From NCBI RefSeq assembly GCF_914767665.1, contig NC_059501.1, forward strand, positions 24,900,501-24,964,500: a stretch of DNA of 64,000 nt. The letters are read 5' to 3'. A program made the position numbers and the translations under genes. The notes beneath the pieces were generated by a model. It was not told where the DNA came from, did no database searches, and saw only the letters and a list, made by a program, of their open reading frames with translations. The stretch's first letter is position 1, and the number at the start of each line of letters is the position of its first letter. The DNA comes from Harmonia axyridis. Its lineage: Eukaryota > Arthropoda > Insecta > Coleoptera > Coccinellidae. Below are positions 15,501 through 26,400 of this stretch, piece after piece.

Positions 15501-18500
15501 TAATGAAACATTCAATTGAATTGATGTAGCTAGGTTTAGTTTTTTTGTAATGCTTTTATGGAAAATTTTATGATAAATTATCAAATGGTAATATCGAAGG
15601 ATGGAAGCAACGGCAGGAAGATGGTTGGATCGAATCCTAGTTTACGGAATAACCTTCATCCGAATTACATCTGGAAAATACAGCAAAGTTGAAAAACGGC
15701 TGAACACTTCTTCCAACGTGAATGAACTGGTTAGAGTCCAGTTCTATCAAGAGGCAGTTGATAAAGATGATCATTATTATGATATTTATTATATATTTTT
15801 GTGGAGAAGCTTTAGATAATAAGCTGAAGAAGAAGATGGGATCAGGATCAAACTGAGGATGAAGAAAATGCCCAGAGAATCCTGAATTCTGCATCCAAAT
15901 GGTAGAAGTATGCAAGGTGCATACCGTAGACGTCAGACCAGGGGTTTTGGACGTCGAGTATATTGGGAGGAAATGACTCGCTCGCCAATATGGGACTATT
16001 CATTAGTGGACTAATGGTATTCAACGCTTTATTTCGTATGATTAAATACGGCCTTGAAATGATTATACCGATCGTCCTTATATTAGATTTTATATATGAA
16101 AAATAATGCTAGCCAATCTATGGAGTATCAGCCCTATGAGAGAAACAAATCATGACCAAGCAGAAGAAGATGAGATCACCAGAACTATGAGGGACGTCGA
16201 AGTAAAAGGTTATTTCCGTGACGAGGATGAGATCCAAAGAAGAAACAAAGTACCAGGAAGCAGTGTTATGAAACCAGGAAGTGTCGCGAAAGTGAATTTT
16301 GAAATTCCGAAAAGTAAATAAACTCCATGCTGGAGTTAGTGATGTGCATAGAAGAAAAGATGTCCTGAATTGATTTTATGATTTTCGATTTTGTTGTTTG
16401 TTTATGTATCAGAATTTATTTATTATTATTGAATAATGTTGGAAAACATACCACCATAGATTTGATTTTTTCCTTAGAGTAGGTAGAAATGATATAGTTT
16501 TTTTTTTAGTTATGCTTTGAAAAGTTTGGTAAATAGGTTATAATTTCATGTTGCATCTATTAATTAATAGTTTTATAGTTGATGATGAGCTAGGTGATTC
16601 AAGAATGGAAAATTTTGATTTTGTTTGAGCTAGTCTCGATATTGAAATTGCTTAGTGTTATTGTGAATTCTAGAGAGGAAGGACTACATTATTTATATGG
16701 CTAAGAGTAAGGGAAAAGTTATGGCAACCGATGCCAAAACTTTTTCGAAGGAGGGAGTAGTGTAATAAATGGGAAATTGGTAAAATCTTCCAAATTAAAT
16801 CGAACCAAATTCTACGCAGTGTGAGAGGTTCGAATTGTCGATAATTCATAATTAGATCCTTCAGCACTTTCTTTGTTCTGTATCTCGAGTATATTGATCA
16901 TTAACGCCACATAAATTGAGTGGTCAACACGGTTTTTAAATTTGTCTTTCAAGGTTCAATACGCAGTAATGATGATCTTATATATTTGAACGGAATAATT
17001 CTTTGGAAAAATATTTGGTAAATAACATGAAATTGCTTTTAATTCCCTCAACTAAGCCCCTCTGTAGGAGATCAATTGGGAAAATGGATTGGACAAATTA
17101 GGCAGTATCGATCGGGGACTCAGGGAAGTCAATAGTAACGGGAATATTACGTCGGTCGCGAAACCGGACTTAGAGTAAAGCAATTTTTTTTAAGATAAGA
17201 GTCCTATTTTTTATGGTTGAGTTGAATAAAAAAAGGAAAATTCAGTAGATGAGTGAGTTCAAGGAACTTCAAGTATTTAAGAAAGAAGAATTTGTTTTAC
17301 TCTAAGAAAGGACGAGCTAGGTCATTCTCAGAAGTAGAAAACAGGGGTTTTTGATAAAGTTTCAATTTTGTTTTGTTATAAAGATAGATTAGCTTTGAGT
17401 GCGTGATTCGGGGGTGAAGTGAATAAAAAAAGAATTACACGTCTCGTGTGAAAAGTTGAAAAGGAGTTTATTAAAACTAGGTATACCAACCTAGCCCCGT
17501 GGGATAAGGGCAAGTAACAGTTTAACGATCTTTAGGGTTTCTTTTTATTTTTGTCTTGTTGAGTAGTCCTGATTCTCCCAAATTCAATGTTCAATGAATA
17601 AGTAGTGGATCATTTGAGATATATTTTTTCTGTATTGAAAGTTCTGGCCGTTGAGTCAAATAGTACAAATTTTTGAATATTGTAACTTTGGTTTTTGCTT
17701 TATTATATTTAATTTTAAAGAATCAATTGAGTTTGATTAACTTGGAAATATAATCCTGCCCCCAAGAAAGAAAATCAACAAAAAGACCTGTCCCTAGTGC
17801 GACGGGCCGAACCCACAATAACATCATATCTTTTTTATTTTTAGTCAGTGGAAAGCCGCTCTTCCATTGACACATATATACCCCCAAAGAAGGGGTTTAT
17901 TACAATACAGTATATATTGAAATAACAGACATAATTTGATATATAGGGTGTTAGCTAAAGACGCGATAATATTTAAAGGTATAATATGAAAATAAGATCC
18001 TGTAAACATGAAGAAATCCTAAAATACGTAGGTACCTAGTTTTCAAGATACAAGTAGAAGTTTATTCAAAAATATTCATAAACGTCTTCGTGAGACGCAT
18101 TTACTCGGAAGTTATCACAAAAAAATTGAATTATCTATAGGAGTAAGTACCATTTGCAGGCACATATCTCCTCAAGGGGCTTCGTAGAAAAAAAATTAAA
18201 ACATTCCTGACTCGTCTTTATATACTTCACACCTCAAAGAAGGTCACGTAATACCAGGACAACCTATGTAGGAACTCATTCTCTTGAAATGATCTGACCA
18301 ACCACCTTTTTGAATATTTCCACATATTTTCATAATTCCCTGTATGAACAGAATTCACGTTCAAAAATTGGAAAAAAGGCAATCCTAGAAAATGATAAGG
18401 GTAGTTTTCCATAATCAAGTCTATGAGATGATCTCATTGAAATAATCGATAATACTCGAAGGAATTTTAGATTCGATAAGAGTTCATAACTCCTAGTTAA

Positions 18501-20571
18501 TTCTTCTATTTGAAAGAGAAATTTCTTATAAATTAATTTCCAAATATTTTCACACAAAATTCACTTAAAAGTTACAACATGATTTGATGCGATTTTGATA
18601 TTATCTTTGTGAGAAACTAACTGGTTGTGGCTGGATCTACAATCCAAATTTGGGGATTTCTGCTTTGAACAGTTTCAAAATTCAATATTTTTTCTAATGT
18701 GTCTGAATTATTTCAATATTCGGAATATAACCCATCTAGTGTGTCTTAGCTATAACTCATTATCATTTGGTTGTTTCCTAGATGGCAGCAACAGCAAAAC
18801 CCAATGTATCCTCCCCCGTTCGAAGTCCAAGCAATACTAGGCCGTCTTCCAAACAAGCTGCACCTAGAGCTGCAATGAGCTCTGTCGTCAGAGATGATCT
18901 TCAAGAGTGCTCGTACTGTGGAAGAAGGTTCGCAACTGACAGAATAAATAAGCACGAAGATGTATGTGGAAAGACAGCCAAAAAGCAGAGGAAGGCTTAT
19001 GACGCCTTCAAACACAGGGTGCAGGGTACCGAAATAGAACAATTTGTTGTTGGTGGCAAGAAAAAAGGTGGTAAGGTAAGGATAGTGAATCAGCTTGTTC
19101 ACATTTCAAATTGGTGTCAACATTTGCTAGATTATTGTTCAAATCAAAGTCCAAGAGTGTGTTAGAATAATAAAAATAGAAGAATATCAGGAAAACTCAC
19201 TTTTTATTTATTGGTTAAATTATCTGAGTCAAAGAATTTATGGAGAATTTCATCCACAAGATCAATCATATCCTAATTACTATCATACCTTAGCATTGAT
19301 CATAATTATTTCACTGGAAAACAATGCTAACTCAGTAATACTGAAGAGTTACTTCCTGAGGTGACCCGAAGTAATCTAAAAGTACAAGATATTGTGGTGT
19401 TTCTTCCTCAAAAAGTCATTTCATATATATTTAAGGTTCCTTAGACAATTATATGTCACCTTCAAAAATGAATGGTAATTGACTGAGATCCTTCCACATT
19501 TTTAGCGCTCGTTTCGCCAAAATGGTCTATGTGACCATGTTTTCCTAATTTTGAGCTGGAAATTCAAACGATGACCAAATCGTCCTCATATTCGAGTCTA
19601 TCTGTCCGTATACACGTTAGCCATCAAACGAAAGAACCTTTGGCAAGTCTTCCTCGAGCCAAATGTCGTAGGTGCACCTTCTCTCTAGAGATTGCGGTGT
19701 TTCATCCCGAGATCGCTTTTTTCAGTTGGGCTATCCAGCGATCTCTGCCCAAGACACCCTCTCACTCTATCGTGGAGAGGTGACTCTGCTGCAACGTGGC
19801 GGTCCTCATAAACCCACCAGGTCTACGCTAGAGTGTAGCGCGACACCCATAACGCCACCTCTCGGGCAAACAGAATCACTATAAACCTATATGGTACCTT
19901 GATTTCACCAGAATAGGTTCGAATCTTGAGTGCAGTGTTCACGTTTGTCAATGGATAGAATCCGACTAGGGGTTCCATAAATATGACCACTCAGAAACTC
20001 CTGTATCTACGTCAGTTCTTCTCTCATTTTTTTATTTATAGTTATTTTGTCCATTTTTATCTTGACGTTGAATTTTTTTGGGTAAAGTAAACATTATTAT
20101 TATTTTTTCACTTCTATAGTTCCTAAAATTTATATTATTGACCTAGAACGAAGGGTAGAAAAAGAAGTCGAGTAGTTATTTAGAATCAAACCCCTAGGCT
20201 TTCAAATAAACGCCTACATCCATTCTAGTAACGAGATTTTAAGACTGCTAGAACTCATCCGACTTATTATTTTACAGGTTGTTCCGAAGAAAACACCAGC
20301 CGTACCTATCGGACAATCTAAGAAGAACTGGAGGAGAACGCATGAAGAATTCATAGCAACAATAAGAGCAGCAAAAGTAGCACAAGCACATTTGGCTAGT
20401 GGCGGGAAATTGTCCGATCTTCCTCCACCGCCTCCCTCGTCTAATCCTGACTACGTACAATGTCCTAGCTGCGGGAGAAGATTCAATGAAGCTGCAGCCC
20501 AAAGACATATTCCCAAATGTGCAACTTACGAATTCAACAAACCTAAAGCGGGTGCAGCAAGAAAACGATGA
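3525..20571 (+). CDS. ZC2HC1: ZC2HC1 (FAM164) family C2HC zinc-finger protein, 5' end outside the window
   Basis: Five exons join in frame: 3525-3741, 6058-6497, 9959-10078, 18782-19075 and 20278-20571 (TGA). All junctions are AG/GT; exon 1 ends in phase 1 and the other junctions are phase 0. They encode 454 residues. The first exon shows a charged, Q-rich coiled-coil-like segment (RFQQKQMQEREEKLLKLYES). Exons 2 and 3 are Ser/Lys-rich and probably disordered. Exon 4 has a C2HC finger, C-x2-C-x11-H-x3-C (CSYCGRRF...HEDVC). Exon 5 has the family signature KKNWRRTHEEFIATIRAAK, a proline stretch and a second finger (CPSCGRRF...HIPKC), then a basic tail. The paired fingers around the NWRR..HEEFI segment identify the family; the molecular role is poorly known. 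The start codon is not in the window. ATG 18782 opens exon 4 and could be an internal start, but the upstream exons are in frame. The large intron 3 contains a gypsy-type element in the same orientation. Confidence 0.92.
4129..4845. repeat. Foldback element, about 717 bp, almost entirely palindromic
   Basis: The left arm (4129 to about 4530) and right arm (about 4530 to 4845) are imperfect inverted copies. Left end cattagactcaattagagc matches the reverse complement of the right end, cattaggctccattagagc. Long stretches deeper in the arms also match, for example around gaatactagaagaacg and cattgatgacttatt. No ORF lies within it. A weaker inverted pair (CCACCAGA...CATTTTG) flanks it near 3797 and 5110, so the palindrome may be the core of a larger element of about 1.3 kb. 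It lies in intron 1 of the visible ZC2HC1 gene. Confidence 0.75.
5255..5590 (+). pseudogene. Mariner-family transposase relic, N-terminal part
   Basis: Conceptual translation with in-frame stops gives TVKRWYADFNHGQRT, then NIKKVHKMVF, then REIVVELKISEGRVFTI. This is the HTH region of a mariner (SETMAR-like) transposase: the linker 'WY.DF..G', the 'SGRP' region and the second helix-turn-helix 'L.ISEG.VF'. Stops interrupt it and no catalytic core follows. It is a dead fragment in the intron between exons 1 and 2 of the ZC2HC1 gene. Confidence 0.75.
6734..6990 (-). mobile_element. LINE 3'-end fragment (non-LTR retrotransposon)
   Basis: Read on the minus strand this segment has a PPGRPPIRW-like motif, as seen near the end of RT-encoding ORFs in RTE/I-type LINEs. 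It is related to 59500-59640, sharing blocks such as gctgggatgatgaagatcag with substitutions. No intact ORF remains. It is a 5'-truncated or decayed copy in the ZC2HC1 intron. Confidence 0.5.
7139..7273. repeat. Small hairpin MITE flanked by TTA
   Basis: Near-perfect inverted ends: GGGACAGTTGCACCATTTGC at the left and, on the opposite strand at the right, GGGCCAGTTGCACCATTTGC. Matching continues for about 50 bases on each side. TTA flanks both ends (7136-7138 and 7274-7276). A 3-bp TTA duplication suggests a PIF/Harbinger-type non-autonomous element. It is non-coding. Confidence 0.7.
7406..7998 (+). pseudogene. Mariner-superfamily transposase relic, catalytic half
   Basis: With a few stops and frameshifts the plus strand reads FSDEAHVHLRSNINKQNWGIWG, split by decay, then KPLHPQRVTVWC, VYFQQDGTKCHT and WPPRS, ending ENFIKRIWSCHRSRGCHL. 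These are the conserved core blocks of a mariner/Tc1-type transposase, including the second catalytic Asp in 'FQQDG'. A stop follows PYLF and the frame shifts after WPPRS. It is a dead fragment in ZC2HC1 intron 2, and 57014-57472 is a deleted member of a similar family. Confidence 0.8.
8960..9245 (+). pseudogene. Second mariner transposase relic, N-terminal to linker region
   Basis: Two reading frames must be combined. One gives DFDVEN...RRFSKMQ; the other gives KKLAGSLGVTQQTISKRLKV, then MIQKQGNWVPYELKPRDFER and QRRKGF. These are the HTH and WVPxxL linker of mariner transposases. The copy is distinct from the fragments at 5255 and 7406, frameshifted, and lacks the catalytic triad. Confidence 0.8.
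10263..11406 (+). repeat. 5' LTR of the gypsy derivative
   Basis: 1144 bp, beginning TGTAATAAATGGG and ending GGTTTATTACA, so the terminal bases form a short inverted repeat. It is repeated almost exactly at 16761-17904. It carries the element's promoter in family terms; I could not place a TATA box with confidence. Confidence 0.93.
11772..14246 (+). CDS. Gag-protease polyprotein fused to integrase C-terminal (GPY/F) region
   Basis: Open from 11712; the first ATG is at 11772, giving 824 residues. The N-terminal third is a retrotransposon gag domain (FTGKEALRYFDELELRAKL). Two CCHC knuckles follow, CQLCEKKGHIAKNC and CFSCGQLGHFAREC, near residues 215-260. An aspartic protease has CLIDTGAAVSLV and a C-terminal flap-like block, IILGRDFL. 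Instead of reverse transcriptase there is a charged linker with KTxxxEVGTQ-like repeats. Next comes an integrase GPY/F-type domain (FDVGELVHLKK...EPWVGPCRIVELLGPMTYRI...VHVDRLK) and a basic end, RRSTRVRRPPDRW. No YxDD box, RNase H or DDE core exists in this ORF or the following 2.5 kb. The reading frame is kept across the missing pol segment, so the short form was probably selected or is young. The product should form particles but not copy itself. Confidence 0.9.
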   Translation: MPLYSLGMMSNTLGNFTGKEALRYFDELELRAKLEGWSEDKTLTLLKLKLEGEAYIYFKSDITLNSLTYAELKLRLIQKFTSQKLPGECQWNLSGCMQGQDEDVSSFCNRLRTIGAELLTEDLAGATKEEELGIRKINRNLILNQFKMGLRKDIMKEVGMFLLLEKNLDLEKAEELVKLHEMKNKIIHEYRSFNSQISVIESEITCQLCEKKGHIAKNCRSTGLSWGKRGQNVERICFSCGQLGHFARECRNARAIHKTQGVRNIDNQPGRWVKECAMNDREIEPGRRKDFDIGTIHINRDVLRRINLPFEKTKKTIEMRQEVESCNQGSSNKGSWGKFKENRVNRIRSEKLSEKEKLPVKTCYKEVGTQNGLRSPKGRLPSREFRERTVMVIPEVNSARMHDVPHLIRLSINGNIGVCLIDTGAAVSLVKRGLISREEVNEYGVDCELTSVSGHNVRTWGTANIAVSPIREKLRIDWTVILVDDQTLGNVDIILGRDFLKGNQAHIKYEPEPSVNMWGREFKFLNRNLNECSYTGDRYREKNKEKIQVNLFRVNQVSSEKQGEREKLQVKTEVGTQTENHEEKRNLVMRDIGIQVENIAEFETKGFSKREGINQSNCDIEEIRVNEAIGMTERDERKIRGKEKISKQNITSTKSRELTEPIKKVKSYRVEKFDKNTVVPQFDVGELVHLKKMSEKQGISRKLMEPWVGPCRIVELLGPMTYRIRKCGGREEQIVHVDRLKSYTARNREFGIDIEESDGLEKLDTDGSETESDDEQIEIRKFSPMRMNMRFNRAQFENEEIEEDEIPLRRSTRVRRPPDRWGWD
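14247..16760 (+). other. Non-coding internal region of the gypsy derivative
   Basis: About 2.5 kb between the ORF stop and the 3' LTR: T-rich, with small ORFs only (for example 15601-15819 and 16106-16321) that I do not recognise. Around 15170-15330 a short G/C-richer motif (ccctcagga...cgctcctgccc...acgt) occurs twice. No envelope-like or pol-like sequence was found. The polypurine tract closes the region. Confidence 0.7.
16761..17904 (+). repeat. 3' LTR of the gypsy derivative
   Basis: Same 1144 bp as 10263-11406 with one observed substitution, followed by the ATAC target duplication at 17905-17908. Confidence 0.93.
19660..19925. repeat. Dispersed repeat containing 'gcggtgtttcatccc'
   Basis: A G/C-richer block in the last ZC2HC1 intron. 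The segment gattgcggtgtttcatcccg recurs with changes at about 52395 and 59278, where it is better conserved further along. It may be a SINE or a LINE 3' tail. The plus-strand ORFs here are not gene-like. Confidence 0.4.
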
Positions 20572-23435
20572 TTGTTGTACACGCGTTTGTTATTTATATT
20601 GCTTTTTCCTATTTTCTTGCCCATATAGAATAATATATTATATATTTTTCAAATGAATCTAATATATTTAATGCTGAAATTGTTAAGTGGGAAAGGTTAA
20701 AAAAAAAACTGAAATAGCTAATCTCATTAAACATTGAAGAATATTTGTTTCACTTTCTATTCTTTTTCCCACTCATTTAGGTGCTATTTTCATATCTAAT
20801 CACAAAATCCCAAATCAATATCGGAGTGAGTTTCCATTCAATGATCTACATTAAATACACTCGATTGAAATTTCATTTTGAGCCTCAGATGGCAAGATTC
20901 GAGAATTACTACTGACGAATTCATGCCAAATTCAAGTATTCCATTCGGTCGGCCGTAAACATAAAAACTCCCGAACGAAAAAAGTTAAAAACTCAACATT
21001 TTCAGTAGGTTTGATCTCGAATATCGGTCAAATATATTTATGTGCAAAATCAGACTGGAGGTTTAATCAAAATGATAATTCACATTTGGATGTCAAATGA
21101 CAATTTCAAGCTTCGAGTAAAATCAAAATTGTAGAATATTGTTAAATGAATATCCACTATTTCCTAGAATATAGATCCGCTAAGGTTGAGATTTTGCGTT
21201 TATATACAGGGTAACTGGTGACGCACGGGACACCAGTGGACCTAGAAGGCCTCAAACTGAATGAGGATGGGTGGTTGAAATGTCCCATAAAGATATTAGT
21301 TTCAGATATATAGGGTGATTCATGAAAAAATTGTAAAACTGCCATATCTTCGTTAAAATGGCAAATTTGTCACTGATATTTCACAGGATTATTACTATAC
21401 GCATTCTCCATCACCTCACAAAAACAAATTTCAAAACTGCAAGCCCGTATCGAAAATTTTTCAATTTACGTGTCAGGTGCTGGGGTAATTACAGATTCTT
21501 CGGGTCATTTTAAGAAATGAAGTCCTATAACAAATGGGTCCGCAAACGATTTGATTTCGAGATACAAACGTTAAAGTTCAAGTTTTTTTCTCATAGCACC
21601 TTCCATTCGCAAGATATTTAACTTAAATTTGGCATAGATATTTCAATTTGAAGTTTACATCATGTGATATGCTAATTTTGAATGCAAATCAACAGGGTGC
21701 AATTTTTTCTGAAAGAGTGCCCGCTTCTTTCCACCAGATTTTTTTTTGGTGAACCACTCTGATGGTAGTTTAGAAAAATGTAGAAATGAACTCTGGTCCA
21801 GTACTACACTTTTTGGTTTCTTGTCGGTTCTTGTCAAACAATATTCTTCAATAATCCCTAGGAATATTCAAATTATTATTATTATTATGAGATCCAGTAA
21901 GCTGTGATGAATAAATTCATCATAAGTTTTGGTACTTATTTGCCCAATCTGTAGAGAAGATTAATAAAGATTCGATAAACTGTTATAAGCATCACAAAAA
22001 AGTAGGACTACAAGAAACACCCTATATCTCGTTTGAGGGCTTATGTATGTATAAGATTATTCTTCAAATTATTCAAGAAATCTCTCATTTTTCTTCGTAA
22101 TTCCAATTTTGGAATACCTTGTATAAAGCAACAACAATCGAATAGGTAATTCTCTTAGATTATTTACAACAAGATGGAGCAATCCCTTACTAGATGAACT
22201 GAATGTTTTGTTCCCATAATAAACACTGTTTGTTTACAAACAAAGTGTGTTGTCGTAAATAGAAGTCAGTGGCGTGGATCTAAAAATTTGTTAAGAATAG
22301 AAATAAATCCTTCAAAGGTTATCGAATCTTTAATTATTATTTCATTGGATGCATAATTAATGTCATTATTTTTATGAATTTTGTTAACCTTCCCGATGTT
22401 TTCATCTTATTCTAAATCATTGTTATACGCAGAATTTTTATAGTGCAGGCATATTTTCGATTCGAAAAAATATTCAATATGAAAAGAGATTTGAAATAGC
22501 AAATATGATATTCAAATATTGTTGTTCTGGTTTTAATAATTACAAATACCTATACAATTGAATGTTATATCATTATCAATGATTTTATTAACAATCCTAT
22601 TATATCGAATACATCTATTCAGGTCACTTTTCAATAAGGCTGCATGGTAGGTTATTACCATACAAGATGATGCTGTATCTAAATTTGGATTTTAACACAG
22701 CTTGATATCTTGTTCTGAGGTGAGTCCAGATTTTTATTGGGGACCACCATGTTATTACAAATGGAGCTCATTTGACTGCAAAGGTTTGAAATTTAAGGGT
22801 ATTACACCTGAATACTATGTTAAATTGAATAACAAAAATAACAATAAATTTATTGATCCAGTTCGACATGAAAATGTATTAGATAGGTCAGTTTTACATC
22901 AAGTGTGAAGTATAATCATATCAGTTCTCATTAATGCTGTAATAGGCCTTACTTACTTACTGAAACCTTGTCCATCCATTACCTGCACCTTTGAGAGCAA
23001 ATGATATTATGAATGTATAGTTTTGTTCCACTATATAAGATAGATGATTGGAATTTTGTGAGTTTTGCAATGGAATGGACGGAGAATCAGTATTTATAGT
23101 GGAATAGCAATTGAAACTTGAAAGCCTGCATAATCAGGATTGATTATCAAGCAAGGATGTATTAATAACTTCCATAAAAAATAACATGTAACATAAAATA
23201 AATGATTTTTACAATAATGATTTGAAGAAATACGATAGGTAACTAAAATATACTGATAATCGATTCTTCAGAAATGTTTATAATAAAATAACTAAGAATC
23301 CATATCTACTACTGCTATAGTCCTTGGTAATTGAATCCAAACAGGATCGAAAAGTACACAATCAAAAAAGAGTGTTTTATACACCCTGATCACCCTAAAA
23401 CTTAAAACTAACAATTGTAAAGATAAAAAAAAAAC
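20572..23435. other. Intergenic region between the ZC2HC1 gene and the P-like transposase gene
   Basis: The two genes converge here. The first part is ZC2HC1 3' UTR, without a clear AATAAA. 21306-22030 looks like a non-autonomous DNA element: the left end reads atatagggtgattc and the right end, on the other strand, atatagggtgtttc; nothing inside is coding. The rest is AT-rich with no recognised gene. Confidence 0.5.
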
Positions 23436-26400
23436 TTATTGATTCTGATACAAAATCAGATGTGTGAGCATGCTTCTTACTCGATTCACCACTTGATCGC
23501 TCATTTTTCTTGTCTCGTGGTGAATTCTTATAGTGAAATATCTTTTCAATATCAGTTTTATCAAAGGCAATTCATGACTTTCTAGAAACCCTTCATCAAA
23601 TACATGATTGCCAAATGCATTCAAAACATCATCTGGTAAACAGACAATACAATTATGAATCAACTTATTGATTAAATTTTCAGACTTTGTACTCAAAATA
23701 TTAGGGTTGTTAGAAATCATATATCTTATTGTTTTTTCTGCTTGTGTGCATATCTTAATGACAAATTTGGATGCCTTGAATAAATTGCCATACGTTTTTC
23801 TTTTCTGTAGAAATGAATATGTTTCACAAGTCTCCAACATATCAAGACATTTTGAGCAAGTGATACATTTTTTCAATGACTTGACAACGAATCCTGCTAT
23901 ATAAATTAAAACATCCTGTATATATGAAGATAATTGCCATCCTGAAGAACCAAAGTAATCATGATCATTTAACGCTGCACACAAATTTTTATACTCTTCA
24001 GTCTCCTCCAAGTCCTCCTTATGATCATTTATTGTTATTTTTTTATATGACGAAACATGAAGAATTGATGTATTGTCCAAATTAACAACATTTCCAGAAT
24101 CAGCACCTCTCACTTCCCTTGCTATCAACAACTTTTTATATGCTGACTGAAATTGTCTGGCTGTGGGATTGTTGTTGTATCCATTCAGACTCCTGATAGC
24201 ACCAAAAAATACCTCCAGATGGTCTTGAGAGAACTTATAGGTCAATAAAAAGTCTAATTTTTTTGACACCACATACATTCTAAATATTTCCTCAAGACTC
24301 TCCATACATATTAAAAACCCTAGAAACCCTGTTTTCCTTCTTGAAGATAATACTGGTGTTCCATTCAAAGTCAGTTCCATGAAGTATTCTTTTGCTTCAG
24401 AAAACCTTTCCACGTATAAATCAATGTTTTCAAAAGATAATGCCCTCTTATATGTATATGGAGAGAATTTATTTCTTGAGTTCAAGATGTCAAATAAATC
24501 ATTAACTAAGAGACAGAAATTTGCAGTCTCTTCAGCACCTTTAAAATTTGTCAATTTCAAATCAAACTCAAGGAATTTAAGAGCATCCGACACACTCCTG
24601 CTGAATGTCTGCGCAGCAATCTTCACTCTCATTTTTTCTTTCACAAAATGTAAATGACGTTTTCTTATCTTCGTTGCTGCATTCAATCCTTCTGTGTCTT
24701 GGAGATTCACAAGTTCTTCAAGATAGGTCCATTTGATTAATTTATCATTTTTTGTTTTCAAAATCTTACTGTCTCCTAAACAATTCCTCAAGAGTTTGAG
24801 CATGTGACAAGGGTCAAGAAAAATTAATACCTTCTCTTTGGTGACTGGATGTTCAAAGTGAGTCTTCAATGATTGAGGATTCGAAAAATCAGCACCCAAA
24901 TGACTCGCCATATTCAAATTCGAAGCTGCTCCATCAAAAGTAACAGAAGTTATTCTCAAATTTACTTCATTCAAAAACTCCAGACAGTTAATTACCAAAT
25001 TGGCTCTTTCTCTGCTTGATAATCCATCTATCAAAAAATAGCCTACTGGAATTTTCCAGTGACCATTGATGCAGGTAACTAAAAACACAAGTGCTTCCTT
25101 AGCTTCTGGTAAAGTATCCACTTCAGGTTTTTCTCCAAAACTTATTGATCCATAAAATTTACCAGCAATAAATTCGATTTTTTTTCTAATGGCCATCTCG
25201 TCAATCACCAGATTGCAATAAATTTGTTCTCCCGCAGACTGCTGCACTTTGTTCTTCAATGCACTGAGGGCTTCAGTTGTGAAGCCAGGAGTTCCATCGA
25301 TGGTCTGATACCACTTAGAAATAGTCTTTGGGTGTGGAAGTGAATTATTGAATTTTTCCCTAACATAATTATAGGCCCTAGGCGAGTAAAAATGTAATGA
25401 TAGGGCAAATGCTCGTAGAGAAGGTGTAAATTTCTGATTTTTTGATCCCCTTATGAGTCTATTTACCATATCTCTACTAGGACCTGGTAACGATGCCTGA
25501 AATATTGAAAATAATTACATTCCACAAATATATGCAAAGCTGAATCTTACTTACCTCTATATAATCTTGAGCATTATCGGATATAAGGTTCATTTCCCTC
25601 AAATTATTCAGTAGTCCTGAAATATCTGAAATTTTCTGTTGCAGTCTTCTGTTCTTCATCCTCAATGCTTTCAGTTTCTTTTTCTGTTCTGCAATTTTTC
25701 GTTTAGCAAGGGAGAAGGCAAATTTTCCTTGTTTTGGTGTCCTGAAATCTTCATCCCTTACATCACCAACAAAACATTTTCTTTTTCTTGGTCTTGGTAC
25801 AGAACTTTTAGCTTCAGAACTGAAATAAGAAGGTTTTATATAATGAACCAGAATATATTTTGCAATATTATAAATATAAAATTAAGTAAAACTTACGTAG
25901 TTGGATGTGCTACTGTTAATACTTCCGAGGATACCAAGTTGCTTGACGATTCTGAAGCTGTCATAGTACCGGACAATTCTGAAACTGTCAAAGCACCAGA
26001 GGATTCTGTATCGGTCAAAAAAGCAGATAAATCTGAAGCGGTTAATGTATCAGATAAATCTGAAGCAGTCAATGTAGCAGATAAATCTGAAGTAGTCAGT
26101 GTAGCAGACAAATCACTAGCTGTTAAAGTTCTGGATAGTTCAGAATTACTCAGTTTTGAGGATTCCCTGACACTACCTAGCTTATTAGTATCTAATGGTT
26201 CTGGAGTCACAGGCCTTTCATCTGGAGATGTGCTACTGGAACTGAAATTAGAAATATTATATTTAGATGTTCATATTATCCAAATCAAATTTTAAAATAA
26301 GTTTACAATATGCTTATATTGAGAGCTAGGTATTCCTAGCTACGCCTATGGTAAATTATTATTTGTTGTGTTTACTTACCGATGTATGGATCGCCCGCAG

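Larger units (their letters stand above)
10263..17904 (+). mobile_element. Ty3/gypsy LTR retrotransposon derivative lacking RT-RNase H and integrase core
   Basis: LTRs of 1144 bp lie at 10263-11406 and 16761-17904, both TG...CA. By eye I saw one difference (gttgagttaaat versus gttgagttgaat). ATAC immediately before and after is a 4-bp target duplication, typical of gypsy elements. A TGG-type primer binding site begins 3 nt inside the 5' LTR (about 11410), and a purine tract (gaaggagggag) precedes the 3' LTR. The single ORF carries gag, protease and the integrase C-terminus only. Near-identical LTRs and an open ORF point to recent mobilisation with enzymes supplied in trans (inference). It sits in intron 3 of the ZC2HC1 gene, same orientation. 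Confidence 0.93.

Noticed and set aside
22702..22908. 68-codon plus-strand ORF
   Set aside because: It starts at a non-ATG codon, has no recognised domain, and lies in repeat-bearing intergenic DNA.
23314..23340. Possible left terminal repeat of the P-like element (gctatagtcc)
   Set aside because: Only about ten bases resemble the TIR at 26675, which belongs to a Tc1/mariner element with TA duplication, so the match is probably chance.
25639..26295. 218-codon plus-strand ORF
   Set aside because: It is antisense to exons 2 and 3 of the P-like transposase gene and reflects their repeat composition.
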